Source: Candidatus Firestoneibacteriota bacterium
Lineage (GTDB): Bacteria > JACRDZ01
Direction of reading: 5' to 3'
Assembly: GCA_016212735.1 (NCBI GenBank)
Contig: JACRDZ010000247.1
Location: 1 to 17,213 of the forward strand
DNA length: 17,213 nt
Positions 8,150-15,006 of the stretch are shown here, piece by piece. The translations under genes and the position numbers were made by a program. The first letter of the stretch is position 1. The number at the start of each line of letters is the position of its first letter. The notes under the pieces are model-generated. The model did no database searches. It saw nothing but the letters and a program-made list of their open reading frames with translations, and was not told the origin of the DNA.

Positions 8150-8694
8150 GCTAAACACTTACATATAATCATAGTTGGTAAAATACCTATAAATGCTCCT
8201 GCTATAACATCAATAGGGAAATGTACTCCTGAATAAATTCTTGCAAGTCCCACCATACTGGCAAATAAAATTAAATAGATAGAGTACTTTTTATTATAAA
8301 AATAATATAAAAAAGTAGCTGCTGTAAATGCTGTCTGTGTATGTCCGGAGGGAAATGAATTATCTCCTTTAAGCTTTTCACCAATAGAATAAACAACTAT
8401 TTTTCCTGTATTTATCAATACCTCAAACTCTTTCAGCGGTCTTGGTCTTATTATATACCATTTTAATAAATGCAGGATTGCTCCTGAAACAATCCCGCAA
8501 GTAACAAGTATTCCAGCCCAGATTAATATTTTTTCACGATCGTACAAATAAATCAGATATAAACATATTGGAGCTAAATACCACCAATTACCAAAATAAT
8601 TAAAGATATAAAATAAAACATCAAATATAGGATTCTTTAAGTTGTTATTAATATATATAAATAAATTCTGGTCAAATTTCAAAATATTTTCCAT
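8095..8694 (-). CDS. PAP2 (type 2 phosphatidic acid phosphatase) family membrane protein
   Basis: PAP2 enzymes dephosphorylate membrane lipids such as phosphatidic acid or undecaprenyl pyrophosphate at the outer face of the inner membrane. The 199-residue protein has several hydrophobic helices (about 24-50, 56-76, 119-135, 140-152, 160-178). The three PAP2 motifs are present: K78-x6-R85-P86 (KWYIIRPRP), PSGH at 115-118, and an SRx5H-like A-R-I-Y-S-G-V-H ending at His158. The ATG at 8694 has AGGGGA upstream. The gene converges on panD and overlaps it by 55 bp. The substrate cannot be told; undecaprenyl pyrophosphate (BcrC/PgpB-like) is the usual guess. Confidence 0.92.
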   Translation of the reverse strand: MENILKFDQNLFIYINNNLKNPIFDVLFYIFNYFGNWWYLAPICLYLIYLYDREKILIWAGILVTCGIVSGAILHLLKWYIIRPRPLKEFEVLINTGKIVVYSIGEKLKGDNSFPSGHTQTAFTAATFLYYFYNKKYSIYLILFASMVGLARIYSGVHFPIDVIAGAFIGILPTMIICKCLAYSSLALLLSSTRKINGL

Positions 8695-8721
8695 GATTTT
8701 TATCCCCTGCTCTATATTGGT

Positions 8722-8751
8722 ATTATATAATATTTCTCACCACAAAGTAAA
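8722..8751 (-). promoter_or_regulatory. Candidate promoter of the PAP2 gene
   Basis: On the minus strand TTTACT (8751-8746), an 18-bp spacer and a perfect TATAAT (8727-8722) lie about 30 bp before the PAP2 ATG. This predicts a start near 8715 and a short leader carrying AGGGGA. Confidence 0.5.
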
Positions 8752-8770
8752 TTCTATTATAAATGTTAGA

Positions 8771-8799
8771 TTGACAGATAATAGCATATATGATAAATA
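8771..8799 (+). promoter_or_regulatory. Promoter of tRNA-Pro
   Basis: A perfect TTGACA (8771-8776), a 17-bp spacer and an extended -10 TGATAAATA (8791-8799) predict transcription from about 8806, 14 nt before tRNA-Pro. Confidence 0.6.
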
Positions 8800-8819
8800 T
8801 ATGTTAAATAAAATTGTCA

Positions 8820-8896
8820 CGGGGTATAGCGCAGATGGCTAGCGCGCTGCGTTCGGGACGCAGAGGCCCTGGGTTCAAGTCCCAGTACCCCGACCA
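8820..8896 (+). tRNA. tRNA-Pro (anticodon CGG)
   Basis: The acceptor is CGGGGTA/TACCCCG with the C1-G72 pair characteristic of proline tRNAs. The anticodon stem is CTGCG/CGCAG with loop TTCGGGA, and the T-arm CTGGG-TTCAAGT-CCCAG. Discriminator A and CCA (8894-8896) are encoded. It stands alone between the PAP2 gene and the next operon. Confidence 0.96.
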
Positions 8897-8931
8897 GATT
8901 TAACGACAAGGATAAATTGAAAATTTATTTT

Positions 8932-8959
8932 TTGACAAAAAAGCATAAATTTTTATGAA
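8932..8959 (+). promoter_or_regulatory. Promoter of the SLOG-acyP-TPR-NusGII-Gx operon
   Basis: A perfect TTGACA (8932-8937), a 16-bp spacer and TATGAA (8954-8959) predict a start near 8966, about 23 nt before the GTG start, with GAGG (8978-8981) in the leader. Confidence 0.6.
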
Positions 8960-8988
8960 TAAAATATTTTAACTTATGAGGTTTTATC

Positions 8989-9465
8989 GTGATACAGATT
9001 GGAGTCATAGGAGCATCATCATGTTCCACATTAGTCAGCAATATTGCGGAAAAAGTTGGTGAATATATTGCCAAACACAAAGCAGTTTTAGTCTGCGGGG
9101 GTATGGGTGGAATTATGGAAGCTGCTTGCCGTGGAGCTAAAAAAACAGGTGGAATTACAATAGGAATCCTGCCAACTGATAATATACATGGTTCAAATCC
9201 TTATGTTGATATTAAAATACCAACAGATATGGGTCATGCACGAAATATTATTGTAGTTCATTCTTCAGATGCAATAATTGCCATAAGCGGAGGATTTGGA
9301 ACTCTCTCAGAAATTGCAATAGCTCTAAAATTGAATATCCCTGTTATAGGTTTGGGGACATGGGAACATCCTTCATTTAATATACATAAATTAGATGATC
9401 CTGAAAAAGCTGTAAAAAAAGCTTTAGAATTAGCTGAAAAAAAGAGGAGTGTTTTTAATAAATGA
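8989..9465 (+). CDS. SLOG-superfamily protein, TIGR00725 type (LOG-like Rossmann fold)
   Basis: This 158-residue protein has a Rossmann-like nucleotide-binding fold of the SLOG superfamily, related to LOG phosphoribohydrolases and DprA. It starts I-G-V-I-G-A-S-S-C-S. Further family motifs are CGGMGGIMEAACRGA (36-50), M-G-H-A-R-N (81-86) and S-G-G-F-G-T-L-S-E-I (100-109), the last corresponding to the PGGxGTxxE motif of LOG enzymes with Ser in place of Pro. Because the canonical LOG motif is altered, cytokinin-riboside phosphate hydrolase activity should not be assumed. The start is GTG with GAGG at 7-nt spacing. The stop overlaps the acylphosphatase start as ATGA, implying translational coupling. 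The cellular role is unknown. Confidence 0.87.
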   Translation: MIQIGVIGASSCSTLVSNIAEKVGEYIAKHKAVLVCGGMGGIMEAACRGAKKTGGITIGILPTDNIHGSNPYVDIKIPTDMGHARNIIVVHSSDAIIAISGGFGTLSEIAIALKLNIPVIGLGTWEHPSFNIHKLDDPEKAVKKALELAEKKRSVFNK

Positions 9466-9743
9466 TACACGCACATATTATTGTTTCAGGACAGGTGCAA
9501 GGAGTTGGGTACAGAGCTTTTGTTTTGCGTGAAGCAGAAATAATTGGAGGAATATCCGGCAGAGTGCGAAACATGTCAGATGGTGTTCGTGTAGAAATAA
9601 TAGCAGAAGGATCATCTGATGATATAAATACATTAATTGAACGATTATGGCAGGGACCATATCATTCAAAAGTAAAAAATGTCGAAGTTAATAAACATAA
9701 TATTAAAGAAAATAGATTTAATAATTTTATAATAACATATTAA
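9462..9743 (+). CDS. acyP: Acylphosphatase
   Basis: Acylphosphatase is a small cytosolic enzyme that hydrolyses carboxyl-phosphate bonds such as acetyl or carbamoyl phosphate. The 93-residue length and ferredoxin-like pattern fit. The first signature V-S-G-Q-V-Q-G-V-G-Y-R-A-F carries the phosphate-binding Arg18. The second, G-R-V-R-N-M-S-D-G-V-R-V, carries Asn37. Both catalytic residues are intact. Its ATG overlaps the stop of the SLOG gene by 4 bp. The upstream AGAGGAG inside that gene (about 9443-9449) can act as Shine-Dalgarno. It is 19 nt upstream of the TPR gene. The last segment (about 74-93) is rich in N/K but retains the final strand FIITY. Confidence 0.93.
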   Translation: MIHAHIIVSGQVQGVGYRAFVLREAEIIGGISGRVRNMSDGVRVEIIAEGSSDDINTLIERLWQGPYHSKVKNVEVNKHNIKENRFNNFIITY

Positions 9744-9762
9744 ATTTAACGGAGGATATAAA

Positions 9763-12327
9763 TTGCTAAAAAAAATAGGAGTACAGATTCTATTATTTTA
9801 TTTTTTGTTATGTGTAGTTACTTCTGCAATACATGCTTCTTCAGATGAAATAGAAGAATTTTATGATCAAGCAGTAGAATTTGAGGCTTTAGAGCGTTAC
9901 AATGAAGCAATAGAAATGTATCTAAAAATCAGTGAAAAAAGTCCTGAATATATAGCTCCTTTAATAGATCTGGCAAATATTTACTCCCAGACTGGAAAAA
10001 CAGAGGAAGCTCTGCAAACTTTACGCAAAGTTTTACGCATTAATCCATCTAATACTAAAGCTCTTTCCAGAATGGGACTTATTTATATTCAAAAAGGAGA
10101 TTATCCAGCTGCTCTGGGCTATTTAAATCAAGCTCTCGCAATAAAACCTGATCTTGTGGAAATTCAAATTAATTTCAGCAAATTCTATTATGCACAAAAT
10201 ATGTATAAAGATGCTGTTATTTTCGGCAGAAAAGCGACTATTCTAGATTCCAATTCCCCTGAAGCTTTTCTTGTTACAGGAATGGCTTATGCAAAAAACA
10301 GAGAATATAGAGAAGCTATAAGACAGTTCATACATGTTATGGAAATAGATCATAATACCGATTTCGCCAGTATAGCGATACAAGAGATTGAACGATTGCT
10401 TAATATTTTGAAAAAAATTAATGCAGATGTTCAGCAGGGAACAGATCTTTATAATAGTAAAAAATTTGATGAAGCCAGAGAAATATTCAAAAACACTCTG
10501 AAAGAAGATGCTGGTAATCCTGAAGCATATAATGGACTGGCTAATATTGCTTCATTTGTAGACCAAAATAATGATCAGGCAGTTCAACTATTTTCTCAAG
10601 CTATAAATTACAATCCAAATTATATATATGGATATAGCGGATTAGCACTTGTCCATTTAGTAAAAGAAGATATTGAGAGTGTTCGATATGTAACTAATAA
10701 AATTAAAATTATTAATATCAATCGTAAATTGTTTTCAGAGGAATCGCAAAGCTTAAAAATGCTTCTTGAAAATATACCTGAAATGAAAAACGATCTACAG
10801 ATTTTAATAGAAGCATATGATTTCGTAGAATACGGAGAAGCTTATATAAAGATAAAAGAACTGTATAATAAATTAAAAAAACAGGAACAAGCATCAAAAT
10901 TCTATCAGGAAGGGAATAAATATCTCAAAGAAGAACAATATAATCAGGCATTACAGGAATTTAAAACTGCACTTCAGCTTTATCCTAATTCAAAAAGAAT
11001 AAAAGAAAAGTGGATGCAGGCTTTACGTGAACTGCGCGTATCCATAAATAAAAAAGAAGGAAATCCTGAAGGTCATTATACATTAGCCAATACTTTAAGA
11101 ATAGAAAATAAAGTGGAAGAAGCAGAAAAAGAATATATAGAAAGTTTAAGACTGGACCCGGATTTTTCCAATGCACCTGGTGCTCACTACTGGCTTGGAG
11201 TAATTTATGAAAAACAAAAAAGATATGAACTTGCTCAGAATAAATTTGAACTGGTTACAGGAAAATATATTGATTATTTAAAAAAACATTATCTATTATT
11301 AGATGCATATTGGAAACTTGGCAATATTTATAATTTTTTAGGCAATTTTGATAATTCTATCAAAACATTAGAACAGGCTATTAAACGTGACCCGCGCTGG
11401 TTCTATCTTTATATTGACTTGGCTGACGTATACATAAACAAAAAGGTATATCCGCCTGCAATAGAACAAATAAAATATGTATTTAAAAAATCTCCTGGTC
11501 ATGAAATGGCAGAAGAAAAGTTAAAAGAAATATATATAAAAATGGGGTATGACGAAAAGAGAATTAAAACAGAATTTGATAAATTATACACAGAAATAAT
11601 TATAGAACTTGAAAATGAAAAAAGAAGCAACCCTAATTCTAAAAATTTATCGCTATTATTAGGGAAAGCTTATATAGCTCAAGAACAATATGGAAAAGCA
11701 ATTAACGAATTTAATATATATCTTGACAGATTTCCTGGTGATAAAAAAATCGAATTGCAGCTTTTATCTATCTATCGTAAATTAAACTTTACTCCTTCGG
11801 AAATATCCAGACTTGAATTAAAATTAAAAAGAACTTTATTAGCAGAAGAGTATTTCAATAAAGGTAATGAACTATACAGGAAAAGAGATTTCGAGGAAGC
11901 ATTAAAGCATTTTAATAATGCAATAAAAATTAAAGAAAATTTTGTTAAAGCTCAAATTCGTATAGGCGACTGTTATGTTAGTCTGCAGAAATATAATGAA
12001 GCTGTAAAGGAGTATAAACAATTACTTTCTTTAGCACCTAATATATATGAAGTTTATAGTAATCTGGCATATATTTTTAATATTCAGGGATTTTATGACA
12101 GAGCTATTGAGGAATGTGATAAAGCTATTAAAATTAATCCTTACTTCCCAAATTCTTATAATAATATGGGATACGCTTATATGAAAAAAGGTTTATATGA
12201 AGAGGCTATCCGCGAATTTGAAAAAGCGATAGAACTTTCACCTAATTACAGTAACGCAATTCGTAATCTTGAAAAAACTAAAAATCTGCTTGGTAAAACA
12301 AAAGATAATAAACCAAAAAATGAATAA
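9763..12327 (+). CDS. Exported tetratricopeptide-repeat protein
   Basis: This 854-residue protein has an N-terminal signal peptide (K-K at 3-4, hydrophobic core about 6-22, likely cleavage after AIHA near residue 25) and TPR arrays over almost its whole length. Clear units carry the A-L-x-x-x-A-x-x-x-x-P pattern, e.g. near 45-80, 80-115, 116-150 (ALGYLNQALAIKPD), 235-285, 395-415, 475-500, 545-580, 690-760 and 765-845. Linker helices lie between them. The start is TTG, chosen because GGAGG (9751-9755) lies 7 nt before it and the signal peptide follows directly. It sits between acyP and the NusG-II gene. TPR scaffolds of this size often organise envelope complexes such as pilus or secretion machines. 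The prepilin peptidase nearby makes that plausible but unproven. Confidence 0.88.
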   Translation: MLKKIGVQILLFYFLLCVVTSAIHASSDEIEEFYDQAVEFEALERYNEAIEMYLKISEKSPEYIAPLIDLANIYSQTGKTEEALQTLRKVLRINPSNTKALSRMGLIYIQKGDYPAALGYLNQALAIKPDLVEIQINFSKFYYAQNMYKDAVIFGRKATILDSNSPEAFLVTGMAYAKNREYREAIRQFIHVMEIDHNTDFASIAIQEIERLLNILKKINADVQQGTDLYNSKKFDEAREIFKNTLKEDAGNPEAYNGLANIASFVDQNNDQAVQLFSQAINYNPNYIYGYSGLALVHLVKEDIESVRYVTNKIKIININRKLFSEESQSLKMLLENIPEMKNDLQILIEAYDFVEYGEAYIKIKELYNKLKKQEQASKFYQEGNKYLKEEQYNQALQEFKTALQLYPNSKRIKEKWMQALRELRVSINKKEGNPEGHYTLANTLRIENKVEEAEKEYIESLRLDPDFSNAPGAHYWLGVIYEKQKRYELAQNKFELVTGKYIDYLKKHYLLLDAYWKLGNIYNFLGNFDNSIKTLEQAIKRDPRWFYLYIDLADVYINKKVYPPAIEQIKYVFKKSPGHEMAEEKLKEIYIKMGYDEKRIKTEFDKLYTEIIIELENEKRSNPNSKNLSLLLGKAYIAQEQYGKAINEFNIYLDRFPGDKKIELQLLSIYRKLNFTPSEISRLELKLKRTLLAEEYFNKGNELYRKRDFEEALKHFNNAIKIKENFVKAQIRIGDCYVSLQKYNEAVKEYKQLLSLAPNIYEVYSNLAYIFNIQGFYDRAIEECDKAIKINPYFPNSYNNMGYAYMKKGLYEEAIREFEKAIELSPNYSNAIRNLEKTKNLLGKTKDNKPKNE

Positions 12328-12694
12328 ACTATTTTCTATTCAGGATATTTTTTTTACAGCTTCTATGTCTTTTGTATTTATAATATTTATTTTAACAAAA
12401 CTTTTCTGGACAGATATTTCTCCAGAATTTGTAAATATTGAAATAGATGGCAACCCTTATAAAACACTGAATATAGATAAAAATAGTATAGTAGAATTAA
12501 AAGGTATTACAGGGATCATACGCATTGAAATTAAGAATAAAAAAGTTAGAATAATCAATTCCACCTGTCCGAACCAGATATGTGTTAAAACTGGATGGAT
12601 TGAAAAAACAGGTGATATTCTTATCTGTTTACCTAATAAATTAGTAGTTAAAATATCAGGGATAAAAGAAGAAATTGATGCTAAGAGCTATTAA
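12320..12694 (+). CDS. NusG domain II-containing membrane-anchored protein
   Basis: This 124-residue protein has one N-terminal membrane anchor (about 11-29) and an extracytoplasmic NusG domain II-type beta domain. It matches the family that precedes Gx transporter genes. The hallmark is S-T-C-P-N-Q-I-C-V-K-T-G-W-I (81-94), followed by G-D-I-L-I-C-L-P-N-K-L-V-V, giving Cys83, Cys88 and Cys103. It is not the transcription factor NusG: the NGN domain is absent. I chose ATG 12320, overlapping the TPR stop by 8 bp, because an upstream in-frame start at 12269 lies deep inside the TPR gene and would put charged residues before the anchor. It overlaps the next gene by 17 bp. The biochemical role of this family is not established. 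Confidence 0.87.
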   Translation: MNKLFSIQDIFFTASMSFVFIIFILTKLFWTDISPEFVNIEIDGNPYKTLNIDKNSIVELKGITGIIRIEIKNKKVRIINSTCPNQICVKTGWIEKTGDILICLPNKLVVKISGIKEEIDAKSY

Positions 12695-13232
12695 TTCAAA
12701 AACAAATAAAATCGTTTTACTCAGTCTTTTTATTTCAATAGCAGTTGTACTTCATATAATAGAAGCTTCTTTCCCTTATTTCATTTTTCCCTGGGCAAAG
12801 CTTGGATTACCAAATATTGCAATACTTTTTGCTTTAATATATTTTGGTTTAAAAGAAGGATTATATGTATCTTTTATAAAAACTATTATGGGAGGATTTA
12901 TAACAGGTACAATTGGTAATCCAATATTTATTATGAGCATTTCAGGTAGTATTATAAGTACAATTATTATGTGGATTTGTTTACCATTGCAGAACAGAAA
13001 ATTCACACTGGTAACTATAAGTATTATTGGAGCTTTAGCTCATATAACAACTCAATTTTTAATAGTATGGTTATTCTTTTTCAGTAATTTAAATTTAACA
13101 AATTCAGGAATGCTTTTAGCTGCTCCATATTTTATAATCTTTGCTTTACCGGTAGGATTCTTAACAGGTATGGCAGCAAATTTTACAATTAGTTATCTAA
13201 ATAAAATAATACCGTATAGCCAAAGGAATTAA
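12678..13232 (+). CDS. Gx transporter family / heptaprenyl diphosphate synthase component I-like membrane protein
   Basis: This 184-residue protein has five to six hydrophobic segments (about 12-30, 42-58, 70-98, 104-130, 142-172). It belongs to the family annotated as 'heptaprenyl diphosphate synthase component I' or 'Gx transporter', which resembles ECF transporter S-components. The family patterns are a first helix ending in E-x-x-F-P, then P-W-A-K-L-G-L-P-N-I, followed by a G-x-x-x-T-G-T-I-G-N type loop. ATG 12678 is preferred over TTG 12675; the two starts are adjacent and differ by one residue. It overlaps the NusG-II gene by 17 bp, a pairing common in many bacteria, so the two proteins probably act together. 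No prenyl synthase component II is in the window, and the substrate is unknown. Confidence 0.86.
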   Translation: MLRAINSKTNKIVLLSLFISIAVVLHIIEASFPYFIFPWAKLGLPNIAILFALIYFGLKEGLYVSFIKTIMGGFITGTIGNPIFIMSISGSIISTIIMWICLPLQNRKFTLVTISIIGALAHITTQFLIVWLFFFSNLNLTNSGMLLAAPYFIIFALPVGFLTGMAANFTISYLNKIIPYSQRN

Positions 13233-13237
13233 GATAC

Positions 13238-13252
13238 AGAGCTGAAGGCTCT
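13238..13252. repeat. Small hairpin between the Gx gene and the prepilin peptidase gene
   Basis: AGAGC-TGAAG-GCTCT forms a 5-bp stem with a 5-nt loop, 6 nt after the Gx stop. It has no following T-run, so it is not an obvious terminator. It may be an RNA processing or stability element or a degenerate palindromic repeat. Confidence 0.35.
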
Positions 13253-13288
13253 AAGGTATGGGACATTATAGGAAATTTTACAATCTTC

Positions 13289-14059
13289 ATGATTACACTA
13301 TTAATTATTTTTATATCTGGAATAATAATCGGAAGTTTTCTTAATGTATGCATTTATCGCATACCTGAGAATGAATCTATATTATTTCCATGGTCACATT
13401 GTCCTAACTGCAAAACTCAGATAAAACCGTATGATAATATCCCAATTATAAGTTTTTTTATTCTTAATGGAAAATGCAGAACCTGTCAGAAAAATATATC
13501 ATTGCGTTATCCTCTTGTAGAACTCACAACAGGAATTATATTCTCCTTATTTTATTATCGCTTCGGTTTTACTATTGATTTCATTCCTGGAATTATATTT
13601 ATATCAAGTCTTATTGTAATTACTTTTATTGATATTGAATATAATATAATTCCAAATATAATTACCTTACCTTTAATTATCTTTTTTAATTTTTTCGGAT
13701 TATATAAATATTTAGTAAACAACGATATTTATCTTCTTATTGATCCATTTACTGGTCTTATTATTGGAGGAGTGATTTTATATATTATTGCATGGATATC
13801 TAAAGGAGGAATGGGAGGAGGAGATATTAAACTTGCTGCTTTAATCGGAAGCGCATTAGGATTAAAAAAAGTTCTCATTACTCTTTTTCTAGCCTTTATA
13901 ATTGGAGGAATATTTGGAGCTGTACTCATAATTACAGGTAAAAAGAATAAAAAAGATAAAATAGCTTTTGCACCTTTTATCTGTTTGGGAAGTATTATTA
14001 CTTTAATTTGGGGGAAAGAAATTATTGTCTGGTATCTTAATAATATTTTATTGCATTAA
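13289..14059 (+). CDS. Prepilin peptidase (type IV leader peptidase/N-methyltransferase, A24)
   Basis: This inner-membrane aspartyl protease cleaves, and in bifunctional forms N-methylates, type IV prepilins and pseudopilins. The 256-residue protein has the N-terminal methyltransferase-type segment with the two CxxC pairs Cys38/Cys41 and Cys63/Cys66. The catalytic aspartates are Asp115 in F-I-D-I-E-Y-N-I-I-P and Asp179 in the G-x-G-D motif G-G-M-G-G-G-D-I-K. It has about seven to eight hydrophobic helices. The family names are PilD, GspO or TapP; context cannot choose among them. The start is ATG after a weak AGGAAA about 14-16 nt upstream, so translation may depend on coupling to the preceding gene. 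It works with the GspF/PilC-type protein at the left window edge. Confidence 0.93.
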   Translation: MITLLIIFISGIIIGSFLNVCIYRIPENESILFPWSHCPNCKTQIKPYDNIPIISFFILNGKCRTCQKNISLRYPLVELTTGIIFSLFYYRFGFTIDFIPGIIFISSLIVITFIDIEYNIIPNIITLPLIIFFNFFGLYKYLVNNDIYLLIDPFTGLIIGGVILYIIAWISKGGMGGGDIKLAALIGSALGLKKVLITLFLAFIIGGIFGAVLIITGKKNKKDKIAFAPFICLGSIITLIWGKEIIVWYLNNILLH

Positions 14060-14185
14060 TTATACCGATAATGTCTATATCACTATTTTCATTTATATTT
14101 CCACCAGCATAACTTCCAAATAATATAATTTTATATTTTTATATAAACGGTTTAAAATTTCCACTTTCAAATTTTCATCAATCAT
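14037..14185 (-). pseudogene. Frameshifted and truncated MNT-type nucleotidyltransferase remnant
   Basis: On the minus strand, an ATG at 14185 begins a short helix-like reading (MIDENLKVEILNRLYKN). It then loses the frame near 14125-14130. In another frame the sequence continues I-L-F-G-S-Y-A-G-G-N-I-N-E-N-S-D-I-D-I-I-G-I, the GSxxxG-x-SDxD nucleotidyltransferase motif with both catalytic Asp residues. It stops at 14037-14039, inside the 3' end of the prepilin peptidase gene. Intact MNT antitoxins are about 100 residues; this has about 48 in two frames. It looks like the debris of an MNT/HEPN-type toxin-antitoxin module. No HEPN partner is visible. A sequencing indel could account for the frameshift but not for the missing C-terminus. 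Confidence 0.6.
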
Positions 14186-14402
14186 TATTAATTAATCCTT
14201 TTGACCCATTATATTATAGAAATCATAATTTCATTTTATTATAACTACATAAAATTAGAACAGTTAAATTAAGCCTGATAAATCAGGCAACTACAAAAAT
14301 TTCAATGTAGTTGCTCGATTTATCGAGCGTTTCAAATTCCTGTACTTCATGCTATTTTATATTTCTAAATCTACCTGTCCCTATTTTTGCATTTCAATAG
14401 TA
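14186..14402. other. Non-coding spacer with a REP-like element
   Basis: The stretch from the prepilin peptidase stop to the YgiT gene is over 340 bases. Its first part holds the MNT remnant, its middle the REP-like double hairpin (14273-14328). The rest is AT-rich sequence in which I see no other gene. There is no strong rho-independent terminator: neither hairpin of the repeat is followed by a long T-run. Confidence 0.5.
14273..14328. repeat. REP/BIME-like double hairpin
   Basis: Two short palindromes are arranged head to head. The left is GCCTGA-TAAA-TCAGGC (14273-14288) followed by AACTACA. The right is TGTAGTT (14306-14312) followed by GCTCGA-TTTA-TCGAGC (14313-14328). Read outward, each unit is GTAG-TT plus a hairpin. 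This matches the layout of REP sequences, which carry a GTAG/GGAG tetranucleotide 5' of an imperfect palindrome and are mobilised by REP-associated tyrosine transposases (RAYT). The outer arms pair as a 19-bp inverted repeat with two mismatches. The left and right palindromes differ by compensated changes, which argues for selection on structure. No RAYT gene is in the window. Confidence 0.65.
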
Positions 14403-14633
14403 TCAAGCTGCATCTCTGTATTCTAAAAATCCTAAAGTTAAACCACCTTTTTCAACAGTATTTAATAATACTTCTACTTTTTTAAGAATATGTGATTGTA
14501 TAAAAACTTCACCACATTGTTTACAAACGAGAGCAGGGACATTTCTTACTACTATAAATTTATCTCCGTTTAATTCATAGGGTAAAGAAGAAATACCTTC
14601 TTCCATACTACCTCTACATGATGGGCATCTCAT
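14403..14633 (-). CDS. YgiT-type zinc-finger protein (MqsA-like antitoxin)
   Basis: This 76-residue protein has a C4 zinc ribbon, M-R-C-P-S-C (Cys3, Cys6) and V-C-K-Q-C-G-E (Cys37, Cys40), like the N-terminal zinc domain of MqsA/YgiT antitoxins. It lacks the C-terminal HTH DNA-binding domain of full-length MqsA, as in the short YgiT-type proteins next to DUF4258 toxins. Its ATG overlaps the stop of the upstream DUF4258 gene as ATGA, so the pair is translationally coupled and ordered toxin then antitoxin. The C-terminus ends in Asp-Ala-Ala, resembling a protease-accessible C-degron. It probably neutralises the DUF4258 partner. It is the last gene of this two-gene operon. Confidence 0.85.
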   Translation of the reverse strand: MRCPSCRGSMEEGISSLPYELNGDKFIVVRNVPALVCKQCGEVFIQSHILKKVEVLLNTVEKGGLTLGFLEYRDAA

Positions 14634-15001
14634 AACTTATTTCTCCTTTTTCTAAATTCTTCTTCCCATTCTAATAAAGTAGGTTTATAAACAGTTATAA
14701 CCCAAATCATTTCATCTGCTAAATCTATTATTACTACAATATGAAGAGGGACATTAGTTTTTGTATATCCTAAAACTAAATAATTTGGTAATGTTTGTTT
14801 TTCAGAATAATCTTCAATAATCTCAGCAGTTAATAATGCCTCTTCTACTTCTAAAGTAGATATATTTCGCTGGTGCATTCTAATTACTGCATGTCTTTTA
14901 AATGCTACGCATCCATTCTTTACAAGGCTATGTATTTTTTTTATTTCTAAAAAAATTTTAAATTCCTTTTCGTTTTTGTAATCAGTTAAAAAAACTATCA
15001 A
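14630..15001 (-). CDS. DUF4258 domain-containing protein, putative RelE-like toxin
   Basis: The 123-residue reading contains a DUF4258 domain (about residues 20-115): F-K-R-H-A-V-I-R-M-H-Q-R-N-I-S near 34-48, E-V-E-E-A-L after it, and a strand-rich core P-L-H-I-V-V-I-I-D. Genes of this family commonly accompany YgiT-type zinc-finger proteins and are thought to be RelE/MqsR-like mRNA interferase toxins. Activity is inferred, not shown. The longest reading starts at TTG 15001, which lies at the predicted transcription start of the promoter at 15007-15035. Translation would therefore be leaderless, or it starts further down. Residues 1-17 (MIVFLTDYKNEKEFKIF) precede the usual domain start, so the true N-terminus is uncertain. 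It overlaps the antitoxin by 4 bp. Confidence 0.8.
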   Translation of the reverse strand: MIVFLTDYKNEKEFKIFLEIKKIHSLVKNGCVAFKRHAVIRMHQRNISTLEVEEALLTAEIIEDYSEKQTLPNYLVLGYTKTNVPLHIVVIIDLADEMIWVITVYKPTLLEWEEEFRKRRNKL

Positions 15002-15006
15002 ATTAA

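Noticed and set aside
8642..8842. Plus-strand open frame across the PAP2 5' end and tRNA-Pro
   Set aside because: It runs antisense to the PAP2 start and into tRNA-Pro; the product resembles no known family and no ribosome site is apparent.
12269..12319. Upstream in-frame ATG for the NusG-II gene
   Set aside because: It lies 59 bp inside the TPR gene and would put a lysine-rich stretch before the membrane anchor. The ATG at 12320 gives a normal short N-terminus.
14273..14328. Rho-independent terminator of the prepilin peptidase operon
   Set aside because: The hairpins are not followed by a T-run and have GTAG boxes and head-to-head layout typical of palindromic repeats. It also lies over 200 nt after the stop.
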